This document shows, in pieces, positions 1 to 7,735 of a stretch of 64,000 nucleotides of DNA (within the stretch, counting starts at the first letter, position 1; every line of letters starts with the position of its first letter). Origin of the DNA: Dyella sp. GSA-30 (GTDB lineage Bacteria > Pseudomonadota > Gammaproteobacteria > Xanthomonadales > Rhodanobacteraceae); NCBI RefSeq assembly GCF_027924605.1, contig NZ_AP027042.1, positions 1,217,524 through 1,281,523 of the forward strand, read 5' to 3'. Position numbers and translations under genes: made by a program. The notes under the pieces are model-generated. The model did not search any database. It saw only the letters and a program-made list of their open reading frames with translations, and was not told the origin of the DNA.

Positions 1-1
1 C

Positions 2-646
2 GGGCTGGAATCGGACGCGTCCCGTTTACTCGCCGAAGCCGGTGCGCCCGATGCACTAAGGCTGCTGGAGTCGCGCTTCGAGGTGAAGGATGTCGAGGTC
101 GTCAACTGGCATGGGCGCCATATCGCCGCCACGTTAAAACTGCCCGGTGGGCCGGCGAACCTGACGTTGGCAACGCGGCTGCTGCTGTCGCAAACGGCAC
201 TGGCCGACAGTCATGAAGTCGATCGGATTCAACAACAGTTGACGCTGGCGCAGACGTCTCCCGGGATGGCGGCACAGATGCAGGCCAAACCGAACACCGA
301 TTTTCTTATTCAGGACAACTTCGGCTGGGCCTGGTTGAACAAGAAGACGGTTGATCAGTTTGTCCAGCAGATGCGCGCCATGAGGAAACTGCCGGAACTG
401 AAAACCGATCCATCCCTGATGCAGGGCGCCGTGATGATCACGGAAGGACAGTCGCCAGTTTATTGGATCGTGCTTTCCGACGGTCGCGCAGTGCGTTGGA
501 AGGAATACGCATCCAGTAAAGATATAAAAAAGAGCGAACGTTGCGAGGGCATTCTCCACGACGATGACGACCCGCCCAGTCTCCCTATAACGGATAGATG
601 TCTTGGCGATGTGTACGAAATCGACACCGGCATAAAATCTCATTAA
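2..646 (+). CDS. 3' part of an unrecognised protein, 5' end outside window
   Basis: The frame is open from base 2 to the TAA at 644-646 with no stop, so the gene very likely begins upstream; a GTG at 83 could be an internal start but has no convincing ribosome-binding site. About 214 residues are visible. They are soluble-looking, with a Gln-rich helical stretch, a Trp/Phe-containing stretch (DNFGWAWLNKKTVDQF) and an acidic patch (HDDDDPP) near the C-terminus, plus two cysteines in the last 40 residues. I see no signal peptide, membrane segment or known domain. The next gene starts 31 bases downstream on the same strand, so these probably share a transcript. Function unknown. Confidence 0.6.
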   Translation, partial: GLESDASRLLAEAGAPDALRLLESRFEVKDVEVVNWHGRHIAATLKLPGGPANLTLATRLLLSQTALADSHEVDRIQQQLTLAQTSPGMAAQMQAKPNTDFLIQDNFGWAWLNKKTVDQFVQQMRAMRKLPELKTDPSLMQGAVMITEGQSPVYWIVLSDGRAVRWKEYASSKDIKKSERCEGILHDDDDPPSLPITDRCLGDVYEIDTGIKSH

Positions 647-677
647 AGGCCGTGGTGGCTTTTGAAAGGGGGAGACG

Positions 678-1481
678 ATGCGTTCCAGTCATAGCCGACG
701 TTGGTGGCCCATGGCTTTGGCGATCCTGTCGGGGTCGCTGTTGCTCGGTTTCGGGCTGTATCGCTACACCAGGCCTACACCCGTCGTACCAACACCTCCG
801 ACGCTGGCGCCGGGAAGCCACCAGGTCAGTGAGGCAACGATCAGGGGCGATCTGTTGCGTGTTGTGATGTTGGAGCGGTGCAACGCCAATGACCTCGATT
901 TCCTGGATGGCAGCATGGACGACCGGCTTGGTCTGGGTCAGACCCGGTGGCCCTCCAATGGTGCGCGACAGGACGTCATAGGGGTCATGCCCATGATCTA
1001 CGACATGAAGTTGCAGAACATTCGCTTGGCCTTGCAAAAGGAACGAAGCCTTGTGGCAGCGTTACCTGGCGATCAGACGCAAAATGCGTTGAAGCTGTAT
1101 ATCGCTGCCCAGCAAACGTTGGCCAACTTGTATCAGCAGGAGTTCGTGGCCAGGCAACCCATGCTGCAAACCGCAGCGAAGCTGCTCGGTTTGATGGCCG
1201 ATGCGAGATTGCATCATGTCGAGCCCGCGACCCAACCCGGTTGGATAGATGCGGTAGCCACCTTGGGCTCCCAAAAGAAGTTCTATCAAGCACAGGCATC
1301 GCCGTTGCTCGAAGACATCAATCATCAGTGGGGCGACCTCAGTCGCCTGGCAGGCGTCGATGCCTTCGTTACCGAGCCGAGTACCGAACATTGCCCGCCA
1401 AGGCCCAATGTCGTCGGTTCCAGCGAATTCATGGTGGCCATCTATTATCGTTGGAAGACATTTCCGGACCTGGAGCGGTAA
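678..1481 (+). CDS. Unrecognised protein with one N-terminal membrane anchor
   Basis: 267 residues. The start is supported by a purine-rich GGGGGAGA just upstream. Residues about 9-28 (WWPMALAILSGSLLLGFGLY) form one hydrophobic segment after a basic Arg-rich start, followed by a Pro/Thr-rich linker. This suggests a single-pass inner-membrane protein with most of the chain outside the cytoplasm. The rest is helical, with no motif I know. The stop codon TAA (1479-1481) overlaps the next start in TAATG, so translation is probably coupled. The neighbours are also unknown, so context gives no function. Confidence 0.7.
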   Translation: MRSSHSRRWWPMALAILSGSLLLGFGLYRYTRPTPVVPTPPTLAPGSHQVSEATIRGDLLRVVMLERCNANDLDFLDGSMDDRLGLGQTRWPSNGARQDVIGVMPMIYDMKLQNIRLALQKERSLVAALPGDQTQNALKLYIAAQQTLANLYQQEFVARQPMLQTAAKLLGLMADARLHHVEPATQPGWIDAVATLGSQKKFYQAQASPLLEDINHQWGDLSRLAGVDAFVTEPSTEHCPPRPNVVGSSEFMVAIYYRWKTFPDLER

Positions 1482-2362
1482 TGAACATCTTCAAGCTGCG
1501 TCAAGGCGAACATCACAGCGTCACGCTGACGGCGAGCAATTTCCACACCGAAACCGGCAAGAAGGCGCCGTGGTTTCAGCGTCGTGGCGACAAGATGATG
1601 CACTACGCGGTGTGCCCGGAGTGCGATAACCCGATGAACATCGTCAATCTCGATGTCGATCGCAAAGTCGATCTGGGCGAACGGCCGTTGCCGCTCTATG
1701 CCAAGCATGCGATCAGTTCGGTCGAGGGCATTGGCGAATATGATCGGGAAGCCTACGAGGATTGCAGTCTGCGCGATCCCTCGTCGTTCAACGGCAAGTC
1801 GAGCAAGCGCAAGCCGGGCAAGGTGGCCAACGGTATCGTCCAGGCGCTGATCGATCGCGCCGATGCCGTGCATTTCTTCATCGAGCGCTTCCTTGGACTG
1901 GATATCACCGACGCGCTGTTCGAATCCCTGCTGCGGGAATTTCATAAGCAGGATGGACAACTCTATCGTGCGGCCAGCACGTCGAATCTGCCCTACGCCT
2001 TGCTTTATATGGGAGGCAACCAGAGTACCTATGGCTGTCGGGCGAAGCAGGGTTCCCCGTTCTACGAGGCGTTGGCGCACAGCAGTTACTTCAAGATCAA
2101 GGACGATCGCAGCTTCGGCTACAAGCAGGCGAAACAGAAACCCAATCCACGCCTGCGTTTCTTTGTTACCGACCATGTGATTCGTAAGGTGCAAAGCGAG
2201 CAGGGCATGGAACAGACCATGACGCTGGTGGTGGAAGAGGAGCTTGGTGATACGCGAACGCAGCTGCTGCTCAAGCCGATCGAACTGGAGATCGATTTTT
2301 TCCGGAAGGTCGCCGACAAGCGGTTACGGCTGCGCGAACTGGCCAAGGCTGCGCTCGCTTAG
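1481..2362 (+). CDS. Unrecognised cytoplasmic protein with a CPEC motif
   Basis: 293 residues, read from the ATG that overlaps the previous stop by one base. A longer frame extends upstream to 947 but lies inside the preceding gene. A Cys-x2-Cys pair (YAVCPECDNPMNI, about residues 42-54) resembles half of a zinc knuckle, though no second matching pair is obvious. Single cysteines follow in EDCSLRD and YGCRAKQG. The C-terminal half contains a predicted beta region (RLRFFVTDHVIRKV) and ends in a charged helix. There is no signal peptide. It is the last of three closely spaced genes; I do not recognise the family. Confidence 0.7.
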   Translation: MNIFKLRQGEHHSVTLTASNFHTETGKKAPWFQRRGDKMMHYAVCPECDNPMNIVNLDVDRKVDLGERPLPLYAKHAISSVEGIGEYDREAYEDCSLRDPSSFNGKSSKRKPGKVANGIVQALIDRADAVHFFIERFLGLDITDALFESLLREFHKQDGQLYRAASTSNLPYALLYMGGNQSTYGCRAKQGSPFYEALAHSSYFKIKDDRSFGYKQAKQKPNPRLRFFVTDHVIRKVQSEQGMEQTMTLVVEEELGDTRTQLLLKPIELEIDFFRKVADKRLRLRELAKAALA

Positions 2363-2374
2363 CTCTGCTGAAAA

Positions 2375-2392
2375 TGCAACCTGAAGGTTGCA
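2375..2392. promoter_or_regulatory. Palindrome, likely ArsR-type operator
   Basis: TGCAACC-TGAA-GGTTGCA is a perfect dyad with 7-bp arms lying 50 bases before the AHSA1-like start. Operators of winged-helix ArsR repressors are short dyads in this position, and GCAACC/GGTTGC half-sites are common before AHSA1-ArsR pairs. Binding by the ArsR protein encoded at 2875 is inferred. Confidence 0.5.
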
Positions 2393-2441
2393 AATGACGT
2401 TGCCCTGCGGTAGCTTAATGAGCAGCCAGGAGGTTGCTTAT

Positions 2442-2888
2442 ATGAACGATCGCATCGAAAAGCAGATTGATCTGAAAGCGCCCATCGAACGGGTCTGGCA
2501 TGCGCTGACCGACCACGAAGCCTTTGGCGAATGGTTCCGGGTCAAGCTGGACGGCCCCTTCGTCAAGGGCGAGGTATCCAGCGGTCATATCACCTGGCCG
2601 GGTTACGAGCATCTACGTTGGGAAGCAAAGGTCGAGCGGATGGATGCGCCACGCATGTTCGCTTTCACCTGGCACCCCGCCGCGATCGATCCCTCGGTCG
2701 ACTATTCGAAAGAAACGCCCACGCTGGTCGAGTTTCGCCTTGAGCCGATCGCGGGCGGTACGCGGCTGACCGTCGTCGAGTCAGGTTTCAATGGGCTACC
2801 CAAGCACCGCCTGGGCGATGCGATGCGTATGAACGATGAAGGCTGGACGGTACAAATGGAGAACATCCGTCACTATGTCGAGTCGTAG
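2442..2888 (+). CDS. SRPBCC/AHSA1 (Hsp90-activator-like) domain protein
   Basis: 148 residues. The ATG at 2442 is chosen because a perfect AGGAGG lies at 2428-2433, 8 bases upstream; the frame also opens at an unlikely TTG at 2388. The whole chain is one SRPBCC fold of the AHSA1 type: an N-terminal strand and helix (IEKQIDLKAPIERVWHALTD), a central beta sheet (FAFTWHPAAIDP, LVEFRLEPIAGGTRLTVVESG) and a C-terminal helix. The fold makes a hydrophobic ligand cavity; members paired with ArsR regulators have mostly unknown ligands. The ArsR gene overlaps its 3' end by 14 bases, so the two are co-translated. Confidence 0.88.
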   Translation: MNDRIEKQIDLKAPIERVWHALTDHEAFGEWFRVKLDGPFVKGEVSSGHITWPGYEHLRWEAKVERMDAPRMFAFTWHPAAIDPSVDYSKETPTLVEFRLEPIAGGTRLTVVESGFNGLPKHRLGDAMRMNDEGWTVQMENIRHYVES

Positions 2889-3207
2889 AGCGCGCCGTTA
2901 CGACGCCGCCCCGATCTTTGCGGCGCTCGGCGACCGCACGCGGCTGGCTTTGGTCACCAAGCTGAGCGACGGGCAATCGCGCTCGATCGCCCAGCTTTGT
3001 GCCGATGCGGAGATCACCAGACAGGCCGTCACCAAGCACCTGCATGTCCTCGAAGATGCAGGGCTGGTGCGCAGCACGCGTGCGGGGCGCGAGAGCCAGT
3101 TCGAGCTGCGACCGGAATCGATCGTGCAGATGCGCGAGTATCTCGACGAGGTTTCGCGGCAGTGGGACGACGCGCTGGCGCGCCTGCGTGCGTTTGTGGA
3201 GCGGTAA
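2875..3207 (+). CDS. ArsR-family winged-helix transcriptional repressor
   Basis: 110 residues from the ATG at 2875, inside the end of the AHSA1-like gene. The protein is one winged helix: ALGDRTRLALVTKLSDG opens it, the recognition helix is about AEITRQAVTKHLHVLEDAG, and the wing follows (LVRSTRAGRESQFEL). No cysteine metal site of the classic ArsR/SmtB kind is visible, so it is probably not a metal sensor. It likely represses its own operon through the palindrome at 2375-2392; the partner protein may influence sensing, but this is inference. Confidence 0.88.
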   Translation: MSSRRARRYDAAPIFAALGDRTRLALVTKLSDGQSRSIAQLCADAEITRQAVTKHLHVLEDAGLVRSTRAGRESQFELRPESIVQMREYLDEVSRQWDDALARLRAFVER

Positions 3208-3209
3208 CG

Positions 3210-4145
3210 TTACGGTGCCCGGCGTCGCCAGCGTGCCGGCGTCATTCCCATCCGCTGCTTGAATACGCGTTGGAACGCAGCCTCGGATTGGTAACCCACC
3301 GACTCGGCAACGGCGCCTGTCGACGCGGATGTCTTTTCCAGCATGTTGGCCGCAAGGCTCATGCGGATATCGGTCAGCAGGTCGCTCGGCGATCGGCCCA
3401 GCGTTTCCTGAAACTGCCGCGCCAGCGTGGCGCGCGACATATGGCATTGGCGCGCGAGTTCGGGCAGCGTCCAGGGATGGGCCGGCTGATGGAACAAGGC
3501 CATCAAGGCCGGTTGCAGACGGGGCTGGGCGGCGAGCGCCAGCCATCCGGTCGGAGCCGATGCCGACTCGCTGGCGGTGCGCAAGGTCAATGCAAACAGG
3601 GCCGTCGACAGCGCGCCGAGCATGGCGCGTCCTCCCAGTCGATCGGCGGACGATTCGTCGCGCATCAGCGACAACAGGTCGAGCAACGGCGCGCGGGTTG
3701 CCGAATCCGCCGCGCTATTGCGCTGGACTCCGGTGCGCACGATCAATCGCGAAGACAGATAATCGCGCAGGAGGCGATCATGCGGAGCGGCCAGAACGAA
3801 GCGCCCGCATAGCAGTTCCAGCCGATCGCCGCCGCCATCGTTCTCGCTGACAACGAGATTGAGCTGCTCGCTTTTGCGAGCGGCCTGGGCGGGCAGGCCA
3901 CTGCCGTCGTGCAAGACATGCGCGCCACCGTCGGGAATCAACAGAATGTCTCCCGCCTCCAGCGCCTGTGGAGGCCCACCGGCCGGGTCATCGAGCAAGG
4001 CCGAGCCAGCGAGCACCACGTGATAGGGAATCTCGCCGGCGCCGGCCGGTGCCTCGTCGATACGCCAGGGCGCGCCATAGCTGCAGCGGATATCGAGCTG
4101 CCCACGCACGGGAGTCATGTCGAGCAGGCGGCTTAGCCAGTCCAT
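3210..4145 (-). CDS. AraC-family transcriptional regulator with cupin-like N-terminal domain
   Basis: 311 residues. The N-terminal part (about 1-190, MDWLSRLLDMTPVRGQLDIR, then a cupin-like sheet) matches the cupin_6 ligand-binding domain of AraC regulators. The C-terminal 100 residues carry two helix-turn-helix units (LPELARQCHMSRATLARQFQ and AVAESVGYQSEAAFQRVFKQ) and the usual GMTPARWRR ending. It is transcribed away from the AhpD-like gene at 4262, and this regulator/AhpD arrangement is common, so it probably controls that gene. Its stop lies 3 bases from the convergent ArsR gene. The effector is unknown. Confidence 0.88.
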   Translation of the reverse strand: MDWLSRLLDMTPVRGQLDIRCSYGAPWRIDEAPAGAGEIPYHVVLAGSALLDDPAGGPPQALEAGDILLIPDGGAHVLHDGSGLPAQAARKSEQLNLVVSENDGGGDRLELLCGRFVLAAPHDRLLRDYLSSRLIVRTGVQRNSAADSATRAPLLDLLSLMRDESSADRLGGRAMLGALSTALFALTLRTASESASAPTGWLALAAQPRLQPALMALFHQPAHPWTLPELARQCHMSRATLARQFQETLGRSPSDLLTDIRMSLAANMLEKTSASTGAVAESVGYQSEAAFQRVFKQRMGMTPARWRRRAP

Positions 4146-4261
4146 GATTCAGTCATTGAGACGATTGAGCATATAAGTAAGCTAATTCAACATTAACAAG
4201 CTCGATGAGCCTCCGTAAAGTGGCATCACGTTGTTACCCCACCTACGAAGGAGTGCTCCCC

Positions 4262-4798
4262 ATGTCACGTATCGCTACCCCTGCCATCGAGTCCGCTACC
4301 GGCGCCACCGCCGAAGTCTACGCCCAGATCAAGAAGGCGGTCGGCAAGGTGTCCAACGCCTATGCCGCTGTTGGCGCGCTCGAACCGGATGCCTTGAAAG
4401 TCATGTTGCAAGCCGACGCCGTGCTCGCGGCAAGCAGCCTCAGCAAGCAGGATCGTGAGACCGTGAAACTCGTCGTCAGCAGCATCGCCGGCTGCGACTA
4501 TTGCGTGGCTGCGCATAGCCTGATCGGCAAGCTGGCCGGGCTGCAGCCCGAGGCATTGAAGCAGATCCGCCATGGCGACCTGACCGACGACGCCAAGCGC
4601 GATGCCCTGATCGGCTTTGTCAGGACTCTGGTGCAAGGGCACGGCACCGTATCGGACGAAGCGTTTGCCGCCATCAAGGCGGCCGGCTACACCGATACGC
4701 AACTGGTCGATATCGGTCTGGCCATAGCGGTCATTACGTTCACCAATGTCTTCAACCGCATCAACGACACCACGGTGGACTTCCCAGCAGTGGACTGA
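4262..4798 (+). CDS. AhpD-like carboxymuconolactone decarboxylase-family protein
   Basis: 178 residues from the ATG at 4262, preceded by GAAGGAG; an upstream ATG at 4205 would add an unlikely leader. The AhpD catalytic spacing is complete: Glu66, Cys78, Cys81, His85 (E-x11-C-x2-C-x3-H; IAGCDYCVAAH). Proteins of this family use the Cys pair as a peroxidase or thiol-disulfide relay. The chain is all-helical with no signal peptide, so it is cytoplasmic. It is divergent from an AraC regulator, which is probably its activator. The substrate is unknown; the name carboxymuconolactone decarboxylase reflects the fold only. Confidence 0.88.
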   Translation: MSRIATPAIESATGATAEVYAQIKKAVGKVSNAYAAVGALEPDALKVMLQADAVLAASSLSKQDRETVKLVVSSIAGCDYCVAAHSLIGKLAGLQPEALKQIRHGDLTDDAKRDALIGFVRTLVQGHGTVSDEAFAAIKAAGYTDTQLVDIGLAIAVITFTNVFNRINDTTVDFPAVD

Positions 4799-4810
4799 AC
4801 GAGCTAGCGC

Positions 4811-4837
4811 CGCGGCTGGCCGGTTGGGCCAGCCGCG
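4811..4837 (+). terminator. GC-rich hairpin after the AhpD-like gene
   Basis: CGCGGCTGGCC and GGCCAGCCGCG form a perfect 11-bp stem around GGTTG, 12 bases after the stop codon. No T-run follows, so it may be a transcript-end stabiliser or a weak terminator rather than a classical intrinsic one. Confidence 0.45.
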
Positions 4838-4842
4838 CAACC

Positions 4843-4894
4843 CGAACCGGCTCTATGCGACGATGCGCGTTTGGCAGACACCGCAGCCGGTTCG
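4843..4894 (+). promoter_or_regulatory. Inverted repeat in the leader of the KAS III operon
   Basis: CGAACCGGCT (4843-4852) and AGCCGGTTCG (4885-4894) are perfect 10-bp arms 32 bases apart. The 3' arm ends at the Shine-Dalgarno-like GAGGG (4894-4898) of the gene starting at 4910. It could be an RNA hairpin affecting translation or a dyad for a DNA-binding protein; the sequence alone does not decide. Confidence 0.35.
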
Positions 4895-4909
4895 AGGGTT
4901 TTCGTCTAC

Positions 4910-5920
4910 ATGGCCGTGCATCGATCGCTTCCTGTGCGCATTCTCGGCACGGGCGAGCAGCTCCCTTCAAACAAGGTCGAATCGTCCGCGCTGGATGCGC
5001 GCTGGAACAAGCCAGCAGGTTGGACATTCCGTCATTCCGGTGTCGAAAGCCGCTACTACGCGGGTAAGGACGAGACCACCTCGTCGATGGCCGCCGGTGC
5101 CGCGCGCGCTGCCTTGGCCGTAGCGGAGTTGCGTGCGGACCAGCTCGACTGCATCGTGTCGGCCTGCAGCGTGATGGAGCAGGCCATACCCTGTTCGGCG
5201 GTATTGATCCAGCGTGAACTAGGTCTGGGCGGCAGTGGCATCCCGGCATTCGACATCAATGCGACCTGCCTGAGCTTTCTTGCTGCGCTCGATACGCTGA
5301 GCGCAGCGATGGCGGTCGGTCGTTATCGGCGAGTGTTGATCGTCTCCAGCGAAATCGCCTCCGCCGGCTTGAACGAGAACGATCCGGTCACCGCGATGCT
5401 GTTCGGCGATGGCGCGGCGGCGGTGGTGCTGGAGTGCAGCGACACGGAGGGCGACGGACAGATACTCGGTACGCATTTTGAAACCTACGCCGATGGTGCC
5501 GATCTATGCCAGGTGCGTTCGGGTGGCACGCGCATTCGTCCCCGCGAAACGCTGGACGCGTTCCTGCAAGGCGCCTTTTTCGAGATGAACGGGCCGGCGA
5601 CGTACCGCATGGCGGCCAAGCTTCTGCCACGGTTTCTCGATCGTCTGTTCGAACGTGCGCAAGTGCGTCTGGATCAACTGGCCTGCATCGTGCCGCACCA
5701 GGCCAGCGTCAAGGGGCTGGCTCATCTGGAAGCCGCCTTGAACCTGCCCGATGAGATGCTTGTGCGTGTACTTGCGACGCGCGGCAACCAAATGGCCGCG
5801 TCGATTCCCGTCGCGCTGCATCAGGCGATCAGCAGCCAGCGCATCCGACGTGGCGACATGATCGCGCTGGTGGGTTCCGGCGCCGGGCTGTCGTTCGGCG
5901 GCACCGTGCTGAGGTATTGA
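4910..5920 (+). CDS. 3-oxoacyl-ACP synthase III-like ketosynthase
   Basis: 336 residues from the ATG at 4910 (a TTG at 4871 is the alternative). It has the KAS III fold and a complete catalytic triad: Cys120 in FDINATCLSF, His263 in VPHQAS and Asn293 in RGNQMAASIP. It opens with the FabH-like RILGTGEQLPSN motif. FabH-type enzymes condense an acyl-CoA or acyl-ACP with malonyl-ACP; relatives form C-C, C-O or C-N bonds in secondary metabolism. It is first in a six-gene operon in which every gene overlaps the next, which points to a dedicated pathway rather than general fatty acid synthesis. Its acyl substrate cannot be read from sequence. Confidence 0.88.
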   Translation: MAVHRSLPVRILGTGEQLPSNKVESSALDARWNKPAGWTFRHSGVESRYYAGKDETTSSMAAGAARAALAVAELRADQLDCIVSACSVMEQAIPCSAVLIQRELGLGGSGIPAFDINATCLSFLAALDTLSAAMAVGRYRRVLIVSSEIASAGLNENDPVTAMLFGDGAAAVVLECSDTEGDGQILGTHFETYADGADLCQVRSGGTRIRPRETLDAFLQGAFFEMNGPATYRMAAKLLPRFLDRLFERAQVRLDQLACIVPHQASVKGLAHLEAALNLPDEMLVRVLATRGNQMAASIPVALHQAISSQRIRRGDMIALVGSGAGLSFGGTVLRY

Positions 5921-6921
5921 TGGGTATGGCACGCGTCGTCGTTACCGGTGCTTCCGGCTTTATAGGCAGCCACATCGCACGCCGTCTGCATGCCATGGGA
6001 CATGATGTGCTGGCTACGGGGCGCGACGCCGGTCGACTGCAGCCGCTCGCGGCATCAGGCATCGCGACGCGCAGCTTCGACCTCATCCATGATGACCTCT
6101 CGGCCCTGCTTGCCAGTCGCGATATGGTCGTGCACGCCGCTGCCCTGTCCTCGCCTTGGGGCAGTCGCGACGCATTTATCGCGGCAAATGTCGATGCAAC
6201 GCAGCGCCTGCTCGATGCCGCGCAGCAGAACAGTGTGCAGCGTTTCGTGCACCTGTCTTCACCGAGCATCTATTTTCAGTTGCGCGATCAGTACGACACG
6301 CCGGAGGCGTTCCGGCCACCGCGACACTGGATCAACGCCTATGCGGAAACCAAGTGGCTGGCGGAGGAACGCGTTCGCGTCGCCGCCGGCCAAGGCCTGC
6401 CGTCGATCGTGCTGCGGCCCAGGGCCGTGTTCGGCGAAGGCGATCGTGCGATCTTTCCGCGCCTGCTGACGCTCGCGCAGCGTGGCTGGTTTCCGCAGAT
6501 AGGCCATGGCGAGGCGATGATCGACGTCACCTATGTCGCCAACGTTGTCGCGGCGGTAGAGGCAGCGATGCTGCCGGATGCACCTGGCGATGGGCGCGCC
6601 TTCAATATCACCAACGGCGAGCCGATGCCGGTGAATGCGCTGTTGGCGCAGCTCTTTCGCGCGGTCGACCTGCGCGTGCGCATGATTCCGTTGCCACGTG
6701 GATTGGCCGTGGCCTTGGGCTATCTGTCCGAACGGTGGGCGCTTGCCCGGCCCGGACAGCCCGAGCCGCGCCTGAGTCGTTATGGTGTCGGGGTATTGGG
6801 TTATTCCCAGACCCTGGATATCTCCGCGGCCCGCAAACAACTGGGCTATCGGCCGATGGTGAGCGTGGCCGAAGGGGTCGAACGGTTTGCATCCTGGTGG
6901 AAAGATCATGCCGGCGATTGA
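5920..6921 (+). CDS. NAD(P)-dependent epimerase/3beta-HSD-type reductase
   Basis: 333 residues from the ATG at 5920, which shares bases with the previous stop (TGATG). It has an N-terminal Rossmann fold with the GASGFIG cofactor motif (about 10-16) and the extended-SDR catalytic Tyr141-x3-Lys145 (NAYAETKW), with Ser in HLSSPSIY. The extended SDR/3beta-HSD group includes OleD, which reduces beta-keto acids made by OleA-type thiolases. Together with the ketosynthase upstream, reduction of a beta-keto acyl intermediate is the simplest role, but this is inferred. Cytoplasmic; no signal peptide. Confidence 0.87.
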   Translation: MGMARVVVTGASGFIGSHIARRLHAMGHDVLATGRDAGRLQPLAASGIATRSFDLIHDDLSALLASRDMVVHAAALSSPWGSRDAFIAANVDATQRLLDAAQQNSVQRFVHLSSPSIYFQLRDQYDTPEAFRPPRHWINAYAETKWLAEERVRVAAGQGLPSIVLRPRAVFGEGDRAIFPRLLTLAQRGWFPQIGHGEAMIDVTYVANVVAAVEAAMLPDAPGDGRAFNITNGEPMPVNALLAQLFRAVDLRVRMIPLPRGLAVALGYLSERWALARPGQPEPRLSRYGVGVLGYSQTLDISAARKQLGYRPMVSVAEGVERFASWWKDHAGD

Positions 6922-7735
6922 ATGGCGCATCTACGAAGCGGGCTATTGCATGCATCCGGAGTGCGCGACGCGCCGGGGCGCGCCATTCAAACCCGCGCGT
7001 TATCCGGCCCTGGCGTTTCTGCTACGCCATCCGCAGCAAGGCTGGATACTGTTCGACACCGGCTATGCGCAACATTTCATCGATGCGACGCGGCACCTGC
7101 CCGAGCGGCTTTATCGCGCGGTGACACCGGTGCATCTGGAGCCGCAGCAGATGTTGAGCGAACAGCTACGACGCGATGGCATCGAGCCGAAAGACATCGG
7201 CATCGTTGTCCTCTCTCACTTTCATGGCGATCATATCGCCGGTGTGTGCGACTTTCCGCAGGCGCGGCTGGTCTGCGCACGTGAGGCCTGGAATGACTTG
7301 CAGGCGCGCGGGCGAATCGATGCCTTGAGGCACGGCTTGTTGCCAAAGCTGCTGCCGGATGATTTCAACGAACGCGTCGAATGGATCGAAGACAAACCGG
7401 CGCTGGAACTTCCTGCTGCGTTCATGGCATTCGGCAAGGGCCACGACCTGTTGGGCGACGGCAGTCTGGTCGCTATCGCCCTGCCGGGTCACGCGCCGGG
7501 GCATTACGGCGTGGTGTTCGAGGCGGCCGAAGGTCGACGCGTCTTCCTGGTGGCCGACGCAGCCTGGTCATCACAGGCCATCCGCAACGACGTACCGCCT
7601 CCCGCACTCGTCACCGGTCTGCTCGGCGACACCCATGCCTATCGTCAAACCCTCTCGCGCCTGCACGCATTGGCAAAGGCCGAGCCCGAGCTGCGCATGC
7701 TGCCGTCGCACTGCGACGAATGGCAGCTGGCATGA
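6908..7735 (+). CDS. Metallo-beta-lactamase-fold hydrolase, AiiA-like
   Basis: 275 residues from the ATG at 6908, overlapping the reductase gene by 14 bases. It has the full set of metal ligands: His104-x-His106-x-Asp108-His109 (SHFHGDH), a downstream His (195 or 199, PGHAPGHYG), Asp217 (VADAAW) and a late His268 (LPSHCDE). This layout fits the lactonase/AiiA-like branch that binds two zinc ions. There is no signal peptide, so it acts in the cytoplasm. In this operon it might hydrolyse a lactone or thioester intermediate, or give self-protection; the substrate is not evident. Confidence 0.86.
   Translation: MPAIEWRIYEAGYCMHPECATRRGAPFKPARYPALAFLLRHPQQGWILFDTGYAQHFIDATRHLPERLYRAVTPVHLEPQQMLSEQLRRDGIEPKDIGIVVLSHFHGDHIAGVCDFPQARLVCAREAWNDLQARGRIDALRHGLLPKLLPDDFNERVEWIEDKPALELPAAFMAFGKGHDLLGDGSLVAIALPGHAPGHYGVVFEAAEGRRVFLVADAAWSSQAIRNDVPPPALVTGLLGDTHAYRQTLSRLHALAKAEPELRMLPSHCDEWQLA

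Noticed and set aside
4910-6921. Calling the KAS III/reductase pair OleA and OleD
   Set aside because: The OleB and OleC partners are absent and KAS III-type sequence (Cys-His-Asn with FabH-like start) does not by itself show head-to-head condensation.
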